Assembly (NCBI RefSeq): GCF_017948245.1
Contig: NZ_CP072865.1
Coordinates: 124,001-188,000 of the forward strand
Source: Rhizobium sp. NLR16a
GTDB lineage: Bacteria; Pseudomonadota; Alphaproteobacteria; Rhizobiales; Rhizobiaceae
Reading direction: 5' to 3'
Length of the DNA: 64,000 nt
The notes below the pieces were generated by a model. That model was not told the DNA's origin, did not search any database, and saw only the letters and a program-made list of their open reading frames with translations. A program made the translations under genes and the position numbers. Each line of letters starts with the position of its first letter. The first letter of the stretch is position 1. Of the stretch, positions 51,174 through 61,399 are shown one piece after another.

Positions 51174-53590
51174 CCGAGATAGGTCTGGGCGAGCAGATCC
51201 GAAAGCTGCTCCAACTCGCGTTCGAGCCGCTGGTAGACCTCGACCCCCATGCCCTCGGGCGTCATCACCGCCAGACCGGAATGAAGCCGCATCGCCTCGC
51301 GGTAGAAGGGCGACATCTGCCCATTGATCAGGGCGTTCGGCAATTGCTCGACCTCATGATGGATCTCGTTCACCTGGAAGAGGACTGAGCGGGGGTTGAG
51401 AGGGTCGAGCGCCAACAGGTCGGTGACGGTCAGCCGCGCGGTGTTGACGTTGTAGCGGCGGCGATGGGTCATGACGCTGTCGCCGATCTCCAGCAGCATG
51501 TCCAGCGCGCCGTCGGGTGCTTCTGGTCCGGACATGTGGCCGAGCAGGCGCGTCATGTGCAGGCCGCGCTCGATATAGCGGCCGAGCGAGAGAAAACGCC
51601 AGCCCATGAAGCGGTACATGTTTTCGTGCACGAGGCCGGCAAAGCCGGCGAGCTTGCGCAAGAGAATTGTCATCGCATGACTGGCGTCATCGCCGGCAGT
51701 GACGGTGGCGTGAAAGCGGCGGGCGGTCTTGGCGAGATCGTTGAGGGCGAGCCAACCATCGGGCGAGAAGCGGTCGCGGATGTTGCTCGCCGAATAGACG
51801 GCGCTGTCGATGTTGCGCAGGAGCCTTTCGGGCACGGGCTCGGCGGTATCGATGTCGACGGCCGCGAGATAGGCGGAGACGTCGGCGAGCAGCGGCTGGC
51901 CCGGATCGGCGGCTTCGGCAAAACGCGCATGCCAGGCGCGCAGGATGCGCAGCGCCCCTTCGGCACGTTCGATGTAGCGGCCGAGCCAGAACAGGTTGTC
52001 GGCCGCCCGGCTCGGCAGGCTGCCAGGCATGTTGCGGGTGAAGCTGCCTTCTGCCGGCAGCAGCGTGTGGCGCTCGACCGGCTTGTCGCTGACGATCCAG
52101 ACGTCGGCAGCTGCACCGCCAGACTGCATGGCGATCGCCGAGACGTCGGCGCCGGAGCCGATGCGGGCAAAACCGCCGGGCATGATCTGCCAGCCGTTTG
52201 CCGTGCGGGCAGCGAAAACGCGCAGCGACATCGGCCGCGGCACGAGTTTGCCATTCACCCAGGCGGGCGTCGTCGACAGCGTGACGACTTCCTGGCCGAC
52301 CAGCTTCGGGCCGTCCGAATTCAGCCAGTCGGCGATGGAATCTTTGGCGGTCGCCCGCAGCGACGAGCCGAGCACGGATTCGCCGTTGTCGTCGAAGAAG
52401 GGCGCACGGGAATAGGCCGGGCCGATCACCATTTTCTCGATATTCTTGGCGACCTGCTCGCGCTCTTCCTTCTGGCCGCACCACCAGGTGGCGATCGACG
52501 GCAGTTTCAGATCCTGCCCCAGCAAATGCCGGCAGATGGTCGGCATGAAGGCTAGAAGCGCCCGGGTTTCCAGAATCCCCGTTCCGAGCGCGTTGACGAT
52601 GGTGACGCTTTCAGCGCGCAGCGCCTCTACCAGACCGGGCGTGCCGATATGTGAATTCTGGTTCAGCTCCAGCGGATCGGCAAAGGCTGAATCGAGGCGG
52701 CGCCAGAGCACGCCGATCGGCTTCAGGCCGGCGACAGTGCGCACCATGACGCGGCCCTTGACGACAGCGAGATCCTCACCCTCGAGCAGCATGAAGCCGA
52801 GATAGCGGGCAATGTAGGCGTGTTCGTAATAGGTCTCGTTGGCCGGGCCTGGCGTCAACACTGCGATGCGGTCGTCGCCCGAATGTTTCATGTCCTGCAG
52901 CGCATCACGGAAGGCGCCGAAGAAGGAGGCGAGGCGGTGGACGGGCGTTTCGGCGTAGACATCCGAGAAGGCCCGGGTCGTCGCGACGCGGTTTTCAAGC
53001 GCAAAGCCCGCGCCGGAGGGAGCCTGGGTGCGGTCTGCCAGCACCCACCAGTTGCCGTCAGGGCCGCGGCCGATCTCGAAGGCGCAGAAGTGAAGATAGT
53101 GGCCGGATGCCGGCCGGATGCCGGCCAGCGGGCGCTGATATTCAGGATTGGCGGCGATCAGCGCCGGCGGCAGGAATCCTTCCTCCACCAGCCGGTTCTC
53201 GCCGTAGATATCGGCAATGATCGCCTCCAGCAGGTCGGCGCGCTGGACAAGGCCCGCCGACAGCGCCTGCCATTCGCGTTCATCGATCAGCACGGGAATA
53301 TGCGAGATCGGCCAGGCCCGTTCGCCGGTGCCCTTGCTGCCATAGGCGCGATAGAAGACGCCGGCATCCCTGAGATAGCGGTCGGCGCGGGCGAAACGCT
53401 CGGCGAGATCCTTTTCCGGCATTGCGCCGAGATGCGAGAGGAAACGCTGCCAGACGGGGCGGACCGCGCCCTTATTGTCGACCATTTCGTCGGCGGAGCC
53501 GGGAAGCGTCGCATAGTCGAAGGCCGCATCCTTGCCGATGCGATCTCCAGCCTCTTCCCTGCGCTCCGCTGCCGGTCTCTTACCCATCAA
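51170..53590 (-). CDS. Circularly permuted ATP-grasp and alpha-E domain fusion protein
   Basis: An 806-residue protein. The first 480 or so residues are a circularly permuted ATP-grasp (DUF404/407 type), seen as AIIADIYGENRLVEEGFLPP, FCAFEIGRGPDGNWWVLADRTQAPSGAGFALENR and AVLTPGPANETYYEHAYIARYLG. The C-terminal 300 residues are the helical alpha-E domain (DUF403), with DNLFWLGRYIERAEGALR and the later RFLSLGRYIERGLHMTRL repeats. ATP-grasp enzymes ligate a carboxylate to an amine, so this protein probably makes an amide or peptide bond. In many genomes these two domains are separate genes; here they are fused. It starts 35 bases after the DUF2126 gene. Confidence 0.9.
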   Translation of the reverse strand: MMGKRPAAERREEAGDRIGKDAAFDYATLPGSADEMVDNKGAVRPVWQRFLSHLGAMPEKDLAERFARADRYLRDAGVFYRAYGSKGTGERAWPISHIPVLIDEREWQALSAGLVQRADLLEAIIADIYGENRLVEEGFLPPALIAANPEYQRPLAGIRPASGHYLHFCAFEIGRGPDGNWWVLADRTQAPSGAGFALENRVATTRAFSDVYAETPVHRLASFFGAFRDALQDMKHSGDDRIAVLTPGPANETYYEHAYIARYLGFMLLEGEDLAVVKGRVMVRTVAGLKPIGVLWRRLDSAFADPLELNQNSHIGTPGLVEALRAESVTIVNALGTGILETRALLAFMPTICRHLLGQDLKLPSIATWWCGQKEEREQVAKNIEKMVIGPAYSRAPFFDDNGESVLGSSLRATAKDSIADWLNSDGPKLVGQEVVTLSTTPAWVNGKLVPRPMSLRVFAARTANGWQIMPGGFARIGSGADVSAIAMQSGGAAADVWIVSDKPVERHTLLPAEGSFTRNMPGSLPSRAADNLFWLGRYIERAEGALRILRAWHARFAEAADPGQPLLADVSAYLAAVDIDTAEPVPERLLRNIDSAVYSASNIRDRFSPDGWLALNDLAKTARRFHATVTAGDDASHAMTILLRKLAGFAGLVHENMYRFMGWRFLSLGRYIERGLHMTRLLGHMSGPEAPDGALDMLLEIGDSVMTHRRRYNVNTARLTVTDLLALDPLNPRSVLFQVNEIHHEVEQLPNALINGQMSPFYREAMRLHSGLAVMTPEGMGVEVYQRLERELEQLSDLLAQTYLG

Positions 53591-53625
53591 AACCCAACCT
53601 CACCCTCGGCCTTTACCCCGGGGCC

Positions 53626-56600
53626 TCAAATGCCGGCGGGCCGCCTCAGATCCAGCGTCAGCGGGAATTCAGGCGAACCCGTCTCGGCGCGCGGAATAAA
53701 CCCGCCCGCCGTATGCCCCCACGGCTCGAAGCGGGCGAGCCGCCTTGCTTCCGCCTCGTTGCCGTTGACCGGGAAGGTGTCATAGGTCCGGCCGCCCGGA
53801 TGGGCAACATGATAGATGCAGCCGCCAATCGAACGCTTCGACCATGTATCATAAATGTCAAAAGTCAAAGGTGTGTTGATCGGCAACACCGGATGCAAGC
53901 CGGAGGCCGGCTGCCATGCCTTATAGCGGACGCCGGCGACCGATACGCCCGACGTGCCGGTCGGCGTCAGCGGCAGGACGCGGCCGTTGCAGGTGACGGT
54001 GTAGCGCGCGGTATTGCTGGTTTCGAAGCGTAGCTGCAGGCGTTCGACGGACGAATCGACATAGCGTACCGTGCCGCCGATCGCGCCTTGCTCACCCATG
54101 ACGTGCCAGGGTTCCAGCGCCTGGCGCAGTTCCAGCTTCGAGCCCTCGTATTCGACTTCGCCGCAGAAGGGGAAGCGAAATTCGAGCTGGGCCTTGAACC
54201 ATTCCGGGCTGACGTCGAAACCGTTTTGGCGAAGGTCGGCAAGCACGTCGAGGAAATCGGCCCAGACGAAATGCGGCAGCATGAAACGGTCGTGCAGGGT
54301 CGTGCCCCAGCGGACGAACTTGCCGTCGACCGGGTTGACCCAGAAGCGGGCGATCAGCGCGCGCACCAGCAACTGCTGGGCAAGCGACATGCGTGCGTTC
54401 GGCGGCATCTCGAAACCGCGGAACTCGATGAGACCCAACCTGCCGGTCGGGCCGTCGGGCGAAAACAGCTTGTCGATGCAGATCTCGGCGCGGTGGGTGT
54501 TGCCGGTGACGTCGGTCAAGAGATTGCGGAACAGCCGGTCGACGAGCCAGGGCAGCGGTGGCTGGCCGCGGCCGGGCGCGGCGATCTGCGCCATGGCGAT
54601 TTCCAGCTCGTAGAGGCTGTCGTGACGGGCTTCATCGATGCGCGGCGCCTGGCTGGTCGGGCCGATGAACATGCCGGAGAAGAGGTAGGAGAGCGAGGGG
54701 TGGCGCTGCCAATGGAGGACGACGCTCTTCAAGAGATCGGGACGGCGCAGGAAGGGGCTGTTGTTCGGATTGGCGCTGCCGACGACGACATGGTTGCCGC
54801 CGCCTGTCCCGGTATGACGACCGTCGATCATGAACTTATCGGCGCCGAGCCGGGTGGCGCGCGCCTCCTCGTAGATCGCCGTGGTGATATCGACGCATTC
54901 CTTCCAGTTCGAGGCCGGATGGATATTGACCTCGATGACGCCGGGATCGGGAGCGACGCGGATGACATTGATGCGCTCGTCCTGCGGCGGCGGGTAACCT
55001 TCGATATGGACCGGAAGCTTCAGTTCGGCGGCGGCGTTTTCGGCCGCGGCGATCAGCTCAAGATAATCCTCGATGCGTTCGACCGGCGGCATGAAGACGC
55101 AGAGCCTGCCGTCGCGCGGTTCGACCGACATAGCGGTGCGCACGGCGCCGGCGATGTCGCCGAGCGTCTGTTCGATCCGGCTGCGATTGCTCTCGCCGGC
55201 TTGGAAGGAGGCTTCCGGCATGGCCCGACCGGCCGGTACAAAAACGTCCGGCAGCGGTTCACGCGGGATCGTCGGATCGGCGGGATAGATATAGGGATAA
55301 CGCGCCGGGGGCACATAGGGCAGGGTGCCGAGCGGCAGACGATAGCCGATCGGACTGTCGCCTGGAACGAGGAAGATCCTGCCGCGGCGGGTGTTCCATC
55401 TCTCGCTGATCCACACACGGCTTTCAGCCGCCCTGGCGTTCCATGCCTGGACCGGAAGGACGTAACCTGTGGGGACGGTCAGGCCGCGGGCAAACACCCG
55501 GGCGATACGGTTGCGCTCCTCGGGATCCTTCAGCTTCGAATTCGCCGGATCGACGTTTTCGGGGAGGTTGCCCTCCTTGATGATCCAGTCGGCCGGATCC
55601 TCATAGGCCGGCTGCACCATGTCAGGCTTGATCGCCAATTCTTTTGCGATTGCCGTCAGAAACTTCTCGGCATCCTCTGCGGTGACGCCGGTGTCCTTGC
55701 CCTCGGCGGCGATCAGATCGAGGTTCTGCCAGACCGGTTTGCCGTCGCGGCGCCAGTAGAGCGAGAAGGTCCAGCGCGGCAGGCTTTCACCCGGATACCA
55801 TTTGCCCTGGCCGTAATGCAGGAAGCCGCCGGGGGCGAAGCGTTCCTGCAGCCTGCGGATCAGGCTGTCGGCTTTTTCGCGCTTGGCCGGGCCGACGGCG
55901 GCGGTGTTCCATTCCTCGGACTGGAAATCGTCGATCGAGACGAAGGTCGGCTCGCCGCCCATCGTCAGATGCACATCCTCGGCTTCGAGGACACGGTCGA
56001 CTTTCTCGCCGAGTTCGTTGAGCTCATCCCAGCTTTCATCGGAGAAGGGCTTGGTGATGCGCGGATGTTCGGCGACGCGCGAGACCTTCATATCGAAGGC
56101 GAATGCGGTTTCGGCCTCGCCGAAATAGCCGCCGGAAATCGGGGCGGCGTTGCGGTAATGCGGCGTTGCTGCAAGTGGGATATGGCTTTCGCCGGTCAGA
56201 AGGCCGGAGGTCGGATCGAGGCCGACCCAGCCGGCACCGGGCAGATAGACCTCGGCCCAGGCATGCAGGTCGGTGAAATCGACTTCGGTGCCGGAAGGGC
56301 CGTCGAGCGCCTTCAGGTCCGGGGTCAGCTGGATGAGGTAACCGGAGACGAAGCGGGCGGCAAGGCCCAGGTGGCGCAGGATCTGGACGAGCAGCCAGCT
56401 GGTGTCACGGCAGGAGCCCTTGGCGCTTTCCAGCGTCTCTTCCGGCGTCTGCACGCCGGTTTCCAGGCGGATGACATAGCCGATCTGCCGCTGCAGGCGG
56501 GCATTCAAACCGACGACCATATCGACCGTCGGCTGGCCCGGCGACCAGTCGAGAGTCGGCAGCAGCGCCTTGAGGCGCGGGCCGGCCGGCTCCGGCGTCA

Positions 56601-56952
56601 TGTAGATCGACAGATCCTCGCGGATGGTTTCAGGATAATCGAACGGCCACCTGGTCGCCTCCTCCTCGACGAAGAAGTCGAAGGGATTATAGACCGTCAT
56701 ATCGGCGACGAGGTCGACCTCGATCTTAAACTCCGTCACGGGGTCCGGGAAGACGTAGCGGGCGAGGTAGTTGCCGTAGGGGTCCTGCTGCAGGTTGACG
56801 AAGTGGTTGGAGGGCGTGACCTTCAGCGAGTGGCTGAGCACGCGTGTCTTCGAATGCGAGGCCGGTTTCAACCGGATGATCTGTGGGCCGAGGCGGACCG
56901 GTTTGTCGTAGGTATAGTGCGTCAGGTGATAGATGCTGGCTTTGATCGACAT
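53626..56952 (-). CDS. Transglutaminase/DUF2126 large protein
   Basis: A 1108-residue protein. Residues 1-280 are an N-terminal beta domain and transglutaminase core with catalytic Cys181 ([11 protein letters not shown]), His230 ([12 protein letters not shown]) and Asp246 (GLDPTSG). The remaining 800 residues are of the DUF2126 type, with [39 protein letters not shown] and [22 protein letters not shown] as conserved blocks. The GTGGGNH stretch has been compared to an amidoligase-type (glutamine-synthetase-like) fold. This would be a ligase fused to its peptidase. It is the first gene of the three-gene unit. No signal peptide. Confidence 0.9.
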   Translation of the reverse strand: MSIKASIYHLTHYTYDKPVRLGPQIIRLKPASHSKTRVLSHSLKVTPSNHFVNLQQDPYGNYLARYVFPDPVTEFKIEVDLVADMTVYNPFDFFVEEEATRWPFDYPETIREDLSIYMTPEPAGPRLKALLPTLDWSPGQPTVDMVVGLNARLQRQIGYVIRLETGVQTPEETLESAKGSCRDTSWLLVQILRHLGLAARFVSGYLIQLTPDLKALDGPSGTEVDFTDLHAWAEVYLPGAGWVGLDPTSGLLTGESHIPLAATPHYRNAAPISGGYFGEAETAFAFDMKVSRVAEHPRITKPFSDESWDELNELGEKVDRVLEAEDVHLTMGGEPTFVSIDDFQSEEWNTAAVGPAKREKADSLIRRLQERFAPGGFLHYGQGKWYPGESLPRWTFSLYWRRDGKPVWQNLDLIAAEGKDTGVTAEDAEKFLTAIAKELAIKPDMVQPAYEDPADWIIKEGNLPENVDPANSKLKDPEERNRIARVFARGLTVPTGYVLPVQAWNARAAESRVWISERWNTRRGRIFLVPGDSPIGYRLPLGTLPYVPPARYPYIYPADPTIPREPLPDVFVPAGRAMPEASFQAGESNRSRIEQTLGDIAGAVRTAMSVEPRDGRLCVFMPPVERIEDYLELIAAAENAAAELKLPVHIEGYPPPQDERINVIRVAPDPGVIEVNIHPASNWKECVDITTAIYEEARATRLGADKFMIDGRHTGTGGGNHVVVGSANPNNSPFLRRPDLLKSVVLHWQRHPSLSYLFSGMFIGPTSQAPRIDEARHDSLYELEIAMAQIAAPGRGQPPLPWLVDRLFRNLLTDVTGNTHRAEICIDKLFSPDGPTGRLGLIEFRGFEMPPNARMSLAQQLLVRALIARFWVNPVDGKFVRWGTTLHDRFMLPHFVWADFLDVLADLRQNGFDVSPEWFKAQLEFRFPFCGEVEYEGSKLELRQALEPWHVMGEQGAIGGTVRYVDSSVERLQLRFETSNTARYTVTCNGRVLPLTPTGTSGVSVAGVRYKAWQPASGLHPVLPINTPLTFDIYDTWSKRSIGGCIYHVAHPGGRTYDTFPVNGNEAEARRLARFEPWGHTAGGFIPRAETGSPEFPLTLDLRRPAGI

Positions 56953-57057
56953 ATTGCTCTTTTTATCCGGCGCGCATCGTTGTGCGGCTTGCTGTTCCCG
57001 AAACCAGTGTGTGCAATGCAGCGAAAGAAAGCAAGGGCGCCCAGGACTCGGCGGCTT

Positions 57058-58440
57058 TTACCCCGCCTTGGCGAAGGTGACCGCCGCCTTCAGGCCCTTG
57101 CCGCCCGCACCCGGCTCCAGCGTCAGGGCGGCGTTGAAAAGATTGGCGATTTCTTCGACGATCGGCAGGCCGAGGCCGGCGCCGGGCGCGCCGGAATCAT
57201 TGCCGCGCGAAAAGCGCCGGCGAACCGCCTCCAGCTTCTCGCTGGGAATACCGGGACCATTGTCCTCGACTTCGAGGCGAACCGTGTCGGCGGCTGCGAT
57301 GATGCGGACGGTGACCTCAGCCCCCTTGCCGGCATAGGCGATGGCGTTGCCGGCGAGGTTGCGCAGCATCTCGCCGATCAGCAGCGGCTCGGCGCGGACC
57401 ATGGCCGGGCTTTCGCCCTCGAAGCCGAGATCGATGCCGGCGACGGCGGCCGCCGGGATCTGCTCGCCGGTGATTTCCTGAGCGATTGCGGCAAGGTCGA
57501 TGGCGGAGGCGGTCAGCGCCTCCTTGGCCGTGGCGGCGTCGATCTTCGCCATCAAGAGAAGCTGAGCGAGGATGCGTTCGGCATGCGCCACGGCCTGGTC
57601 TCCCTTCAGCGCCGCCGCCTGGGCTTCATCAAGCGAGCCGGCGCGGGCGGAAAGGGCAAGCTGGGTGCGGATGATCGCTAAGGGCGTGCGCAGCTGATGG
57701 CTGGCATTGCCGGTGAAATGGCGCAGCGCATCGAGGGCCGACTGCAGGCGGACCATGAAAGAGTTCACCGTATCGACCAGCGGCTCGACCTCGCTCGGCA
57801 CGGTTTGTTCGATCGGATGCAGATCGTCAGGACTGCGCTCGCCGATGGCGTCGCCGAGCTTGTAGAGCGGGCGGAGCGCCACCGTGACCGATATCCAGAC
57901 GATGACCGCCGCGCCCAGGATCATGAAGGCGAGACGCAGCGCCGAACGCACGAGAATCGCCTGCGTCAACTGCCGGCGGGCGATGGTGGTTTCGGCGACG
58001 GTCACGACGAACGGCACGGAGCGGATGCCCGTCGAGGCCGAGCGCTCGAGGGTGGCGATGCGGATGGGCTCGCCGCGGAAGCTGTCGTCGGCAAAGGCGG
58101 CGGCATTGCCGGGCGTCTTCTTCAGGACCGGCAGGGATTGATAGCCGGTGATGAATTGACCCGGAGGGCCGTCAACGCGGTAGAAGACCCGGTCCTGAGC
58201 CGCCGAGGTCAGCATTTCAAGGGCGACATAGGGAATGTCGACCTGCAATGTCCCGTCTTCGGCGACGACGACGCGTTCGGCAATTGCGAGAGCAGAGCCG
58301 GCGAGCACGCGGTCGGAGACGATATTCGACGTCTGGACCGCCTCGCGATAGGTATCGGCGAGTGCCAGCGTGCCGATGACGGCGGTCGAGATGAGCAGCC
58401 AGAAGAGCAGCCGCCGCCTGAGGGAATAGGCGGCTTTCAT
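57058..58440 (-). CDS. Sensor histidine kinase, TctE-like
   Basis: A 460-residue membrane kinase. Two hydrophobic segments (about residues 10-30 and 160-185) flank a periplasmic domain. The HisKA box is FTGNASHQLRTPLAIIRTQLAL with the phosphoacceptor His. The ATPase N-box MLRNLAGNAIAYAG and GLGLPIVEEIANLF follow. Its ATG overlaps the response regulator stop by four bases. Similarity in layout to TctE and the presence of tctC/tctB nearby suggest that it senses tricarboxylates, possibly together with a periplasmic binding protein. Confidence 0.88.
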   Translation of the reverse strand: MKAAYSLRRRLLFWLLISTAVIGTLALADTYREAVQTSNIVSDRVLAGSALAIAERVVVAEDGTLQVDIPYVALEMLTSAAQDRVFYRVDGPPGQFITGYQSLPVLKKTPGNAAAFADDSFRGEPIRIATLERSASTGIRSVPFVVTVAETTIARRQLTQAILVRSALRLAFMILGAAVIVWISVTVALRPLYKLGDAIGERSPDDLHPIEQTVPSEVEPLVDTVNSFMVRLQSALDALRHFTGNASHQLRTPLAIIRTQLALSARAGSLDEAQAAALKGDQAVAHAERILAQLLLMAKIDAATAKEALTASAIDLAAIAQEITGEQIPAAAVAGIDLGFEGESPAMVRAEPLLIGEMLRNLAGNAIAYAGKGAEVTVRIIAAADTVRLEVEDNGPGIPSEKLEAVRRRFSRGNDSGAPGAGLGLPIVEEIANLFNAALTLEPGAGGKGLKAAVTFAKAG

Positions 58441-59114
58441 GAGGCTTCGGGCAGCTTGTCGAGATAGTAGCCGATGCCGCGGGCGGTCTTGACCGTCAGG
58501 CCGTGCGGCGAGAGGCGTTTCCTCAGCCGGCTGACATATTGCTCGATCGCGTTTGCGGAAATGTCGTCGTCGAAGGCTGTCAGCGACTGGATGATCGCCT
58601 CCTTGGCCACGACCTTGCCGGCCCGCATGAAGAGGATTTCGAGCAAGCCGAGTTCGCGGGCGGGAATATCAAGAGGAGTGTCGCCTGATGAAAAGGTGCG
58701 GGAATTAAGGTCGAAAGAAATGCCGCCGAAACCGACGGTCGCCGAACGCAGCCCGGCCTGGCGGCGCAGCAGCACGCGTACGCGGGCCTCGAACTCGGCA
58801 ATATCGAAGGGTTTGATCAGATAATCGTCGGCACCGAGATCGAGACCCTTCACCCGCTCTTCCGGCGTGCCGCGCGCCGTCAGGATCAGTACGGCTGCCT
58901 GGTTCTGCCGGGCGCGCATGGCGCGCAGCACGTCGAGCCCGTCCATTTCGGGCAGGTTGAGGTCGAGTATGACCAGGTCGAAATTTTCCGCCGCGATAAC
59001 CGCATTGGCGGATGCGCCGTCGTGGACGACATCGACGGCATGGCCGGTGCCGCGCAGGATCGCCGACAGACCGTCGGCCAACGCGATATTGTCTTCTGTG
59101 AGCAGGATGCGCAC
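58437..59114 (-). CDS. OmpR/PhoB-family response regulator, TctD-like
   Basis: A 225-residue regulator. The receiver domain MRILLTEDN... has the phosphorylated Asp51 in LVILDLNLPEMDGL. The C-terminal winged helix (QYVSRLRKRLSPHGLTVKTARGIGYYL) binds DNA. The start is probably GTG at 59114, which gives the usual MRILL N terminus and follows GAGGGAAC; the upstream ATG at 59135 adds seven residues. It precedes the kinase with a four-base overlap. Likely target: the tctCB genes on the opposite strand. Confidence 0.92.
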   Translation of the reverse strand: MRILLTEDNIALADGLSAILRGTGHAVDVVHDGASANAVIAAENFDLVILDLNLPEMDGLDVLRAMRARQNQAAVLILTARGTPEERVKGLDLGADDYLIKPFDIAEFEARVRVLLRRQAGLRSATVGFGGISFDLNSRTFSSGDTPLDIPARELGLLEILFMRAGKVVAKEAIIQSLTAFDDDISANAIEQYVSRLRKRLSPHGLTVKTARGIGYYLDKLPEAS

Positions 59115-59207
59115 GAATGTTCCCTCTGTTTTCAAAGGAGATTACAGAGGTGGCGGAGCGATGTCATAGCGATTTTCAAAATTCGATGAATGGCCGGGGA
59201 CGAGGTT

Positions 59208-61076
59208 TCAGCTCCCGGTCCTCTCGATCCGTTCACGTTCCGTCATTGCGATCGCCAACAATTTCCGGAAGCGCGGATCGTCGCGGATGTTGTCGAGGTC
59301 GGAATCATTGTTGAACCATTTGATGTGATAGACGGAGCTGTGCGGCAGCAGCTTCTCGAGCAGGTCGATTGCTTGGTCGGTATCGCCGAGGACGGAATAG
59401 ACGCAGGCAAGATTATACTGGGCGACAATGTCGTCGGGATCGATGGCGATCGCACGGGCGGCCCAGTCGCGGGCCCGCGTCGCATCGCCGAGATGGGCAA
59501 GCGCCAGCGCGCCGCGATGGGCCGGGCCGGAGTTTTCGGGATTGAGATTGAGCGCACGTTCGGCGCGCAGCAGGCCGAGTCGTGCCCAGTTTTCTGTATC
59601 CACCGGACGGCCGAGCGAGCGATAGGCCGACATCAGATGGATCGGCGAGACGTAGTCGTCAGGGCGGATTTCAGCGGCGCGGGTGAAATATTGAACGGAT
59701 TCGGCAAAGTTGCCGCGCATGAAGAAGAAACGGGCGTAATGAAAATTCGCCTCGAAGAGGTTCGGGTCGAGCGTGAGGGCACGTTCGAAGGCGGCCGCCG
59801 CCCGATCATCGAGGCCGCTCTGATGCAGGGCCAAGCCATGCGAGGCATGGGCCTCGGGAAGATCGGGATCGAGCTGAAGAGCCCGGGCGCTCATGTCGAG
59901 GAGGCGCCTCAGCGGCACATCGTCGGGCGCCCAGTCGCGGATCGCAGCGTCGCAATCGGCGATGCCGGCATAAGCCCGGGCATAATCAGGATCGAGTTCC
60001 ACCGCCTTGCAAAACATGCGTCTTGCGAGTTGCAGGTAGGATTTCGTCCAGCTGTGCGAGAGCTGGCGGCCCCTGAGGTAATAGGTGTAGGCCTCGACAT
60101 TGGCCGTCGGTTCGTTGGCGATCGCCTTCTTTTCCTCCGGCAGCAGGCGCACCTTCAGCTGGCTGACGATCGCCTGTGTGATCTCGTCCTGGATGGCAAA
60201 GATGTCGGTGAGGTCGCGGTCGTAACGCTCGGCCCAGAGGTGGTCGCCATTGGCAGTGTCGATCAGCTGGCCGGAGATGCGTACGCGCTTGTCGAAGATG
60301 CGCACGCTTCCTTCGAGCACATAGCGCACACCGAGTTCCTGGGCGAGGCGCTTCAACTTCACCGATATGCCCTTGTAGGTAAAGATCGTGTTGCGCGGCA
60401 CGACGTGCAGGCTCGAGATCTTCGAGAGATCGGTAATGATGTCTTCGGTGATGCCGTCGGAAAAATAATCCTGATCGGCGTCGCCGCTCATATTTGTGAA
60501 GGGCAGCACGGCAATGAAGCAGGTATTGCGGTTCTCAGCGACCAGCCTGGTGGAGGAGGGCGGCGCCAAGGTGACGGTGTAGACCTGAACGGGCTGCCTG
60601 ATATTCTTCAGCATGTGCTCGCCGATGAATTCGAAGCCGAGATTAAGGCGCGAGCCGATCTGGTCGCGCACGGAGGCCGACACGGCGATGCCGCCCGGTG
60701 CTGCGATACGCTCTAGCCTTGCGGCAAGATTGACGCCGTCGCCGAAAATGTCGCCGTTCTCGACCACGACATCGCCGAGATTGATGCCGATGCGGAATTC
60801 AACGCGCTCGTCCTTCGGCACGTTCTCGTTGCGGGCGGCCATGCTCCGCTGTATTTCGGCGGCGCAGGCCACGGCATTCACCACGCTCTGGAATTCGGCA
60901 AGGATGCCATCGCCGGTGAGTTTGACGATCCGGCCCTTGTAGTCCGAAATACGAACGTCAACCAGCTCGCAGCGATGGCGGTTCAGCGCCTGCAAGGTGC
61001 CTGACTCATCAATGCCCATCAGTCGGCTGTAGCCGACGACATCCGCAGCGAGAATAGCGCTCAGTCGTCGTTCCAT
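59208..61076 (-). CDS. Class III adenylate cyclase with TolB-like and TPR domains
   Basis: A 622-residue soluble protein. Residues 1-170 are a cyclase domain with LAADVVGYSRLMG (metal-binding Asp), VKLTGDGILAEF (second Asp) and IFGDGVNLAARLE. A TolB-like region (FIAVLPFTNMSGDADQDYFSDGI, RYVLEGSVRIFDKRVRISGQLID) follows, then about six TPR units toward the C terminus (VELDPDYARAYAGIAD, ALQLDPDLPEAHASHG and so on). This architecture is common in rhizobia, which carry dozens of such cyclases. ATG 61076 (MERRLSAIL) follows a GGGAGGGG site; the frame opens at 61088. Confidence 0.92.
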   Translation of the reverse strand: MERRLSAILAADVVGYSRLMGIDESGTLQALNRHRCELVDVRISDYKGRIVKLTGDGILAEFQSVVNAVACAAEIQRSMAARNENVPKDERVEFRIGINLGDVVVENGDIFGDGVNLAARLERIAAPGGIAVSASVRDQIGSRLNLGFEFIGEHMLKNIRQPVQVYTVTLAPPSSTRLVAENRNTCFIAVLPFTNMSGDADQDYFSDGITEDIITDLSKISSLHVVPRNTIFTYKGISVKLKRLAQELGVRYVLEGSVRIFDKRVRISGQLIDTANGDHLWAERYDRDLTDIFAIQDEITQAIVSQLKVRLLPEEKKAIANEPTANVEAYTYYLRGRQLSHSWTKSYLQLARRMFCKAVELDPDYARAYAGIADCDAAIRDWAPDDVPLRRLLDMSARALQLDPDLPEAHASHGLALHQSGLDDRAAAAFERALTLDPNLFEANFHYARFFFMRGNFAESVQYFTRAAEIRPDDYVSPIHLMSAYRSLGRPVDTENWARLGLLRAERALNLNPENSGPAHRGALALAHLGDATRARDWAARAIAIDPDDIVAQYNLACVYSVLGDTDQAIDLLEKLLPHSSVYHIKWFNNDSDLDNIRDDPRFRKLLAIAMTERERIERTGS

Positions 61077-61399
61077 GACCCCTCCCATGGATCACCCGGA
61101 GTATTCTAGTTTTTTATAGAGTTTTTGTTGCGCAGAGTCGTCCCCCGAATAGAAAATTCGGACGGCTTCGACGTTTTCACGCGGCAGCGCACCGTATATC
61201 GTCGCCAATCTTCTTCAATACTCTAAAGGGGCGAAGGACGAGATGAAAGCATAATCATTTATGGCTAAAACGTGTCGCCAGGCTCGTAACTACGCTATTG
61301 CTGCGCCATGCCAATACTTGCGTCGGGACAATTCACTCGCGGCCGCTGTCCGAATCCGGCGCCCTTGCTCCTCCAGGCATGCTCGGGCATTGTTGCGGT
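61077..61399. other. Divergent promoter region of the cyclase and binding-protein genes
   Basis: These 323 bases include an AT-rich stretch near 61105-61130, close to the cyclase start, and a small hairpin formed by CCGAATAGAAAATTCGG (61146-61162). No supported gene lies inside. It should hold promoters for both flanking genes. Confidence 0.4.

Noticed and set aside
54088..57681. A 1197-codon open frame on the plus strand
   Set aside because: It lies opposite the DUF2126 gene and part of the kinase gene. High GC leaves the complementary frame open. It has no family motif, and the minus-strand proteins are clearly real.
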